The translations under genes and the position numbers were made by a program. From Magnetococcales bacterium (GTDB lineage: Bacteria > Pseudomonadota > Magnetococcia > Magnetococcales > UBA8363): a stretch of DNA of 64,000 nt. The stretch spans positions 1 to 64,000 of the forward strand of contig PEAK01000014.1 of assembly GCA_002753515.1 (NCBI GenBank). The letters are read 5' to 3'. The notes below the pieces were generated by a model that was not told the origin of the DNA, made no database searches, and saw only the letters and a list, made by a program, of their open reading frames with translations. This document shows, one piece after another, positions 63,423 to 64,000 of the stretch; the stretch's first letter is position 1, and every line of letters starts with the position of its first letter.

Positions 63423-64000
63423 TCAGCTTGACACCGGTATTTCGTAAAACCTGTAGCCGTTCCGGCCCCGCTCTTTGACTGTGTACATCGCCTTGTCGGC
63501 ACATACCATGAGTTCATTTTCCTCCGTGCCATGGTCTGGAAACAGGGCAATGCCAATTGAGGCACCAACGGCTGCACGGTTGCCTTGCCATGTTATGGGT
63601 TGGCAAACACTTTGGACAATTTTATCCGCCACCAGGGCTACGCCCTCCCGGTCAATAAGATCCGACAGGATAACGGCAAATTCATCCCCACCCAAACGTG
63701 CCACCAGATCGGACGCCCGCAGACAGGCTTTAATACGTCTTGTGGTTACGATCAACACATGATCCCCGGCGGCATGCCCCAGGGTATCGTTGACATTTTT
63801 AAAATGATCCAAATCGATAAGCATCAAGGCCAGAATTTTTTGGTTGCGGGTTTCTTTAGCCAAGGCGAGAGAGAGATGTTCGTTAAATAACACCCGGTTG
63901 GGTAGTGACGTCAGCATATCGTGATGGGCCATGTGCCGCATCCGCTCTTCCAATCGTTTACGCTCCAGGATGCCCGCCAAGGTAAAGGCGACGTTGGCCA
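63423..64000 (-). CDS. GGDEF diguanylate cyclase, C-terminal part (runs off the right edge)
   Basis: The visible 190 residues form a GGDEF domain: HHDMLTSLPNRVLFNEHL, IDLDHFKNVNDTLGH, the active-site loop ARLGGDEFAVIL and ALFPDHGTEENELMVCADKAMY. It is therefore likely to synthesise cyclic-di-GMP. The frame stays open to the window edge, with a helical linker (AGILERKRLEERM) in front, suggesting that a GAF, PAS or other sensory domain lies beyond. No EAL domain follows, since the stop comes right after the GGDEF domain. Confidence 0.88.
   Translation of the reverse strand, partial: ANVAFTLAGILERKRLEERMRHMAHHDMLTSLPNRVLFNEHLSLALAKETRNQKILALMLIDLDHFKNVNDTLGHAAGDHVLIVTTRRIKACLRASDLVARLGGDEFAVILSDLIDREGVALVADKIVQSVCQPITWQGNRAAVGASIGIALFPDHGTEENELMVCADKAMYTVKERGRNGYRFYEIPVSS

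Overview
The window reads as chromosomal DNA of a Gram-negative proteobacterium. Signs of a Gram-negative are a Lol lipoprotein-sorting pair, a type I secreted RTX protein, meso-diaminopimelate-type MurE (DNPR motif) and a DsbA. The left edge holds the 3' end of adenylylsulfate reductase alpha (aprA), so the organism probably carries out dissimilatory sulfur metabolism. Two chemoreceptors, two diguanylate cyclases, a PP2C-type phosphatase and several two-component proteins indicate a motile, signalling-rich lifestyle. A sulfur-oxidising lineage such as the Magnetococcales would fit, but that placement is a guess from gene content. No tRNA, rRNA, CRISPR array or intact insertion sequence was recognised.

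Layout. 0-4 kb: aprA end, a small ORF, alaC and a hybrid histidine kinase whose 3' end overlaps alaC. 4-15 kb (minus strand): a tightly overlapping division and cell-wall (dcw) cluster rsmH-ftsL-ftsI-murE-murF-mraY-murD-ftsW; FtsI carries a roughly 500-residue disordered cytoplasmic extension. 15-18 kb: a decayed ORF and secA. 18-26 kb (plus strand): an alpha/alpha-toroid-like protein coupled to two glycosyltransferases, a CHASE4 chemoreceptor, an Rpn-type nuclease and uppP. 26-33 kb: a diguanylate cyclase, an orphan FtsX-like permease, a TauD-like oxygenase and a PP2C phosphatase. 33-41 kb: a 1756-residue RTX adhesin-like protein containing a 15-copy PE/PT repeat and an integrin-beta-like VWA domain, convergent with a Ser/Thr-rich lipoprotein.

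41-50 kb: queA-tgt (queuosine), then a signalling group (MBL-fold protein with two cyclic-nucleotide-binding domains, sigma-54 response regulator, REC-histidine kinase) and a second chemoreceptor. 50-56 kb (plus strand): osmC-dsbA-etfB-etfA, then trpS-rluB-HhH glycosylase. 56-57.3 kb: a frameshifted AAA+ ATPase gene with a small nucleotidyltransferase gene. 57.6-63 kb (minus strand): prfB (with its programmed +1 frameshift)-lysS-lolC-lolD-M50 protease, then a YciI-like gene and a truncated GGDEF gene at the right edge.

Three copies of a 150-177 bp fold-back element with TA-flanked inverted ends lie at 29.8, 38.4 and 48.1 kb. Two of them sit exactly in stop codons of neighbouring genes. The features most worth follow-up are the FtsI extension with eight repeated amphipathic motifs, the integrin-like RTX protein, the MBL/cNMP signalling group, the fold-back element family and the broken IetA-like ATPase with its unusual partner.
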